Part shown: positions 14,311-16,090 of the stretch, piece by piece | Numbering within the stretch: the stretch's first letter is position 1 | Layout of the letters: each line of letters begins with the position of its first letter | From: Bifidobacteriaceae bacterium | Lineage (GTDB): Bacteria > Actinomycetota > Actinomycetes > Actinomycetales > WQXJ01 | Assembly (NCBI GenBank): GCA_031265345.1 | Contig: JAISCU010000350.1 | Coordinates: forward strand, 1 to 16,090 | Direction of reading: 5' to 3' | DNA length: 16,090 nucleotides | The notes under the pieces: model-generated | Databases searched by the model: none | Seen by the model: the letters and a program-made list of their open reading frames with translations, nothing else | Told to the model about the DNA's origin: nothing | Translations under genes and position numbers: made by a program

Positions 14311-14610
14311 TCGGCGTGGTTGTCAGTGCTGCCCGTGGCAAGCCCAACGCTTCGGTCGGTCCCTGCTCCCAGCCAGCCAGCGGTTTCCTGCTCGCGTAGA
14401 CCCTCGAAATCCGGTCTGAACACCCCTCGAAATCCGGTCTGGAACCCCCTCGAAATCCGGTCTGACAACCCCTCGAATTTCGGTGCGAATCGGCCTGAAG
14501 AAGCTCCGGGCAGCCCTCGCAGGTGCATTGACGTTGGGCGTCGTCTTGAACACCGGCGACCGCTCGTTCCGCTACGACGACCGCCTGCTGGCACTGCCCG
14601 TGGACCGGTT
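14311..14610. other. 300-base gap holding a tandem repeat and a gene-tail fragment
   Basis: The first 90 bases after the ABM gene hold nothing I can identify. A four-unit tandem repeat follows (14401-14492), then the coding tail of a small protein (14483-14623) that leads into the GNAT gene. Frames running through the repeat look like genes only because they lack stops. Confidence 0.6.
14401..14492. repeat. 23-bp tandem repeat, four units
   Basis: Units start at 14401, 14424, 14447 and 14470, an exact 23-base period, and share CCCTCGAAATCCGGTCTG. The fourth is diverged (CGAATTTCGGTGCG). Five to six variable bases join the units. The sequence before unit 1 gives AGACC-N10-GGTCT, an inverted repeat. 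Because 23 is not a multiple of three, the array is unlikely to be coding. With no spacers, it is not a CRISPR. Confidence 0.85.
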
Positions 14611-14623
14611 GTGGGTGGGCTGA
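14483..14623 (+). pseudogene. Short frame ending in DRLWVG, possible remnant of the partner gene upstream of the GNAT toxin
   Basis: A 46-codon frame from GTG 14483 to TGA 14623 ends in SFRYDDRLLALPVDRLWVG and overlaps the start of the GNAT gene by 13 bases, as a partner gene would. It begins inside the last tandem repeat unit and has no ribosome site, so its 5' part seems lost to the repeat or elsewhere. A related, frameshifted tail at 15196-15293 supports that this is real coding sequence. I do not recognise the family; it does not look like a DUF1778 ribbon-helix-helix antitoxin. A PIN-type C-terminus is a weak possibility. Confidence 0.4.
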
Positions 14624-15144
14624 CTACCGAGCGTCACGACACTGCGGAGTTCGACAGCGGCGAGCCGTCGCTCGACACCTGGCTCCGCGAGCACGCGGCA
14701 CCGGCCGCCAAGAGGGGTACAGCTTTGACCTGGGTTTGGACCGACTCGAACGGCCGAGTGGTCGCCTACTACAGCCTGGCGGCCCACAAGGTAGCGCGGG
14801 GCGACGTGCCCGCGCGGCTGGGACGTGGAGGCCCGGCGGAAGTCGCGGCCATTCTTCTCGCGAAGCTGGCCCTGACGCGCGGGCACCAAGGCCGAGGCCT
14901 GGGATCTGTCCTGGCGTTCGATGCTCTGGAGCGGGTGGCAGCGGCCACCGAACAAGTGGCGGCGAGGTTCGTCGTGGTCGAGGCGATCAGTGAGCGGGCG
15001 GCGTCGTTCTACCAGAGGCTGTGGTTCCGCCGGGTCCCCGCCAGCATGCTCCTGGTCCAGAAGACCGCCGACATCGCGACCGCGATTGCGCAGGTCCTCA
15101 AGAAGGACGTCGGCAATGTGCCCAGGTGCGGTCACGGCGGGTAG
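14611..15144 (+). CDS. GNAT-family N-acetyltransferase, TacT-like toxin type
   Basis: A 177-residue acetyltransferase. The opening HDTAEFDSGEPSLDTWLREHA is characteristic of GNAT toxins of the TacT/AtaT group, which acetylate the amino acid on charged tRNA and stop translation. The acetyl-CoA loop is RGHQGRGLGS (90-99). A likely catalytic tyrosine is Tyr134 in SFYQRLWFR, matching the FYxxxGF motif, although the usual glycine is tryptophan here. Length is normal. I chose GTG 14611 since the family starts about ten residues before HDTAEF; it has no ribosome site and would depend on coupling to the short frame that stops at 14623. The usual DUF1778 antitoxin gene is absent upstream and downstream, so the toxin may be silent or inactive, or controlled by something else. 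Confidence 0.8.
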   Translation: MGGLTTERHDTAEFDSGEPSLDTWLREHAAPAAKRGTALTWVWTDSNGRVVAYYSLAAHKVARGDVPARLGRGGPAEVAAILLAKLALTRGHQGRGLGSVLAFDALERVAAATEQVAARFVVVEAISERAASFYQRLWFRRVPASMLLVQKTADIATAIAQVLKKDVGNVPRCGHGG

Positions 15145-15427
15145 GTGCCGCACTTGAGTTTCCTTCACCACGTGCCCGATGCCGCTGTCGGATGGGCGTT
15201 CGGATTGGGCGTCGCCTCGCGCAGGGGCGAGCACTCGTTCCGCAATGGCAACTGTTCGCTACGCAGGCCGCCGATCGGTTGTGGGTCGGCTGAATATCGG
15301 GAGCTGCACGATGCCGCGCCCTTGGTTCCCCACGCAGGCGCGGGTCCGCCACCGGATGGCTCAGACGCCGGCCACGAGCGTCAGCTATGGGCAGTTGCCC
15401 CGTTGCGCGATTCGGAAGGTCGTGGTG
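15145..15427. other. Intergenic stretch with gene remnant
   Basis: Apart from the frameshifted tail at 15196-15293, this 283-base gap shows nothing I recognise. Bases 15294-15427 lack any coding match to the GNAT start, so the duplicate tail is not followed by a second toxin. Confidence 0.5.
15196..15293 (+). pseudogene. Frameshifted second copy of the DRLWVG-ending tail
   Basis: Aligned codon by codon with 14525-14623, this stretch shares TTGGGCGTC, CTCGTTCCGC and CGGTTGTGGGT-GGCTGA. It lost one base between the last two blocks. The frame encodes GLGV...SFRNGNCSLRRPP and then, after a shift, DRLWVG and TGA. The two copies flank the GNAT gene, suggesting a duplicated and decaying cassette. 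No start codon or intact upstream part is seen. Confidence 0.55.
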
Positions 15428-16090
15428 TCACCGGTCGCGCCATTCTTCGATCCTGTTCTTGACTTTGCCTTTGAACGCGCCCCGGCCCAGGTTCGCCAGC
15501 TCACCGGTCGGCGCCGCCTGGAAGTCGAGCTCGTTGCCCCCAGCCAGATACTGCTGCCGCTTCCGCAGCGCGGCCTTGAGCCAGGACACCAGGGTGCGGT
15601 CCTGGGTCGGCCTGTAGTCCGGGTCGGACGGGTCACGGTAGGTCAGCCCGATCGAATCGAACACGGTCTGCGTGGTGTACAGCGGATCGTGGTGGTCGGG
15701 GTAGATCCCCAGGTCCAGCAGGAACTTCCCTGCTTTGATCTCATTGTAGGAGGTCGACCGCCAGCAAACCCACCGTGAGCCGGGCAGCGCGCCGATCGCC
15801 ACGTCCGCGTAGTACAGCGCCACCCGTTCCACCATCCGCAACCACATGTGGAACCGCCAGCCCCGGCCCATGTCGAAGTCGGGATCGCGGCGCGACCACA
15901 CCACCTGCCAGTCGGCGTGGTCGTCGAACGGACCGGCCAGGATCACCCGCAACCACTCGTCCAGTCCGACAAGCGATTCCCGCGTGCCGTCCAGGGTCGG
16001 ACCGCTGTTAGTGTCCGCCAGTCCGTGGAGTTCCGCCAGATGGGCGGCACGGGTGGACATGAACCGGCCGAACAGGACATCCTGGACCGA
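15428..16090 (-). CDS. Unrecognised protein, 5' end outside the window
   Basis: The frame encodes at least 220 residues and is open to the right edge. ATG 16060 is the first methionine in view but has no ribosome binding site, and the ten codons before it (SVQDVLFGRF) read as plausible protein, so the true start is probably beyond the window. The product is soluble, with no signal or membrane segments. It is rich in Trp, Asp and Arg, with conserved-looking stretches RGWRFHMWLRMVERVALYYAD and SWLKAALRKRQQYL. The C-terminus is basic (GAFKGKVKNRIEEW). I do not recognise the family and assign no function. It is convergent with the GNAT gene. Confidence 0.6.
   Translation of the reverse strand, partial: SVQDVLFGRFMSTRAAHLAELHGLADTNSGPTLDGTRESLVGLDEWLRVILAGPFDDHADWQVVWSRRDPDFDMGRGWRFHMWLRMVERVALYYADVAIGALPGSRWVCWRSTSYNEIKAGKFLLDLGIYPDHHDPLYTTQTVFDSIGLTYRDPSDPDYRPTQDRTLVSWLKAALRKRQQYLAGGNELDFQAAPTGELANLGRGAFKGKVKNRIEEWRDR

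Noticed and set aside
14401..14492. CRISPR array
   Set aside because: Head-to-tail 23-bp units with only a few variable bases between them cannot hold spacers.
14320..14610. N-terminal extension of the GNAT gene back to GTG 14320
   Set aside because: It would run through the tandem repeat. GNAT toxins of this group begin shortly before HDTAEF, so 14611 is preferred.

Overview
The window is high-GC DNA from what is most likely a member of the Actinomycetota. The pointers are strongly GC-biased third codon positions, GTG starts, an LAxTG-type cell-wall sorting signal (typical of class E sortases in Gram-positive high-GC bacteria), and closest family resemblance of the catabolic enzymes to actinobacterial types. 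I cannot name a genus. No rRNA, tRNA, CRISPR array or complete insertion sequence was seen.

Region 1 (1-8000) holds a secreted, wall-anchored choice-of-anchor L protein and then a four-gene putrescine/GABA catabolic locus. On the minus strand, read in order, are gabT (GABA transaminase), a gamma-aminobutyraldehyde dehydrogenase and an APC-family permease. Divergent from gabT is a succinate-semialdehyde dehydrogenase (gabD). Together they would import GABA or a related amine, oxidise 4-aminobutyraldehyde to GABA, transaminate GABA to succinate semialdehyde and oxidise that to succinate. The enzyme making 4-aminobutyraldehyde from putrescine is not in the window. The gabT to aldehyde dehydrogenase gap (4462-4982) is unusual. 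It contains an array of six palindromic hairpin repeats, a partial second copy of the gabT 3' end, and a likely internal promoter followed by a stable leader hairpin. A nested inverted-repeat element (1160-1265) lies just past the permease stop codon.

Region 2 (8001-13850) contains a polytopic membrane protein fused to a LuxR-type DNA-binding domain, then the two-gene RNA-repair operon hen1-pnkp, which overlaps by 4 bases (ATGA). Hen1 2'-O-methylates and Pnkp heals and seals RNAs cut by ribotoxins. An 8-bp perfect inverted repeat just upstream of hen1 is a candidate operator. The LuxR-type gene has a leader in which its Shine-Dalgarno sequence is duplicated and could pair with an upstream complementary segment.

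Region 3 (13851-16090) is a patchy accessory stretch. It holds a small antibiotic-biosynthesis-monooxygenase-family protein, a four-unit 23-bp tandem repeat, a GNAT acetyltransferase resembling TacT-type toxins but without a recognisable ribbon-helix-helix antitoxin, and two related copies of a short tail-coding sequence (one frameshifted) flanking that GNAT gene. At the right edge is an unrecognised protein that runs off the window.
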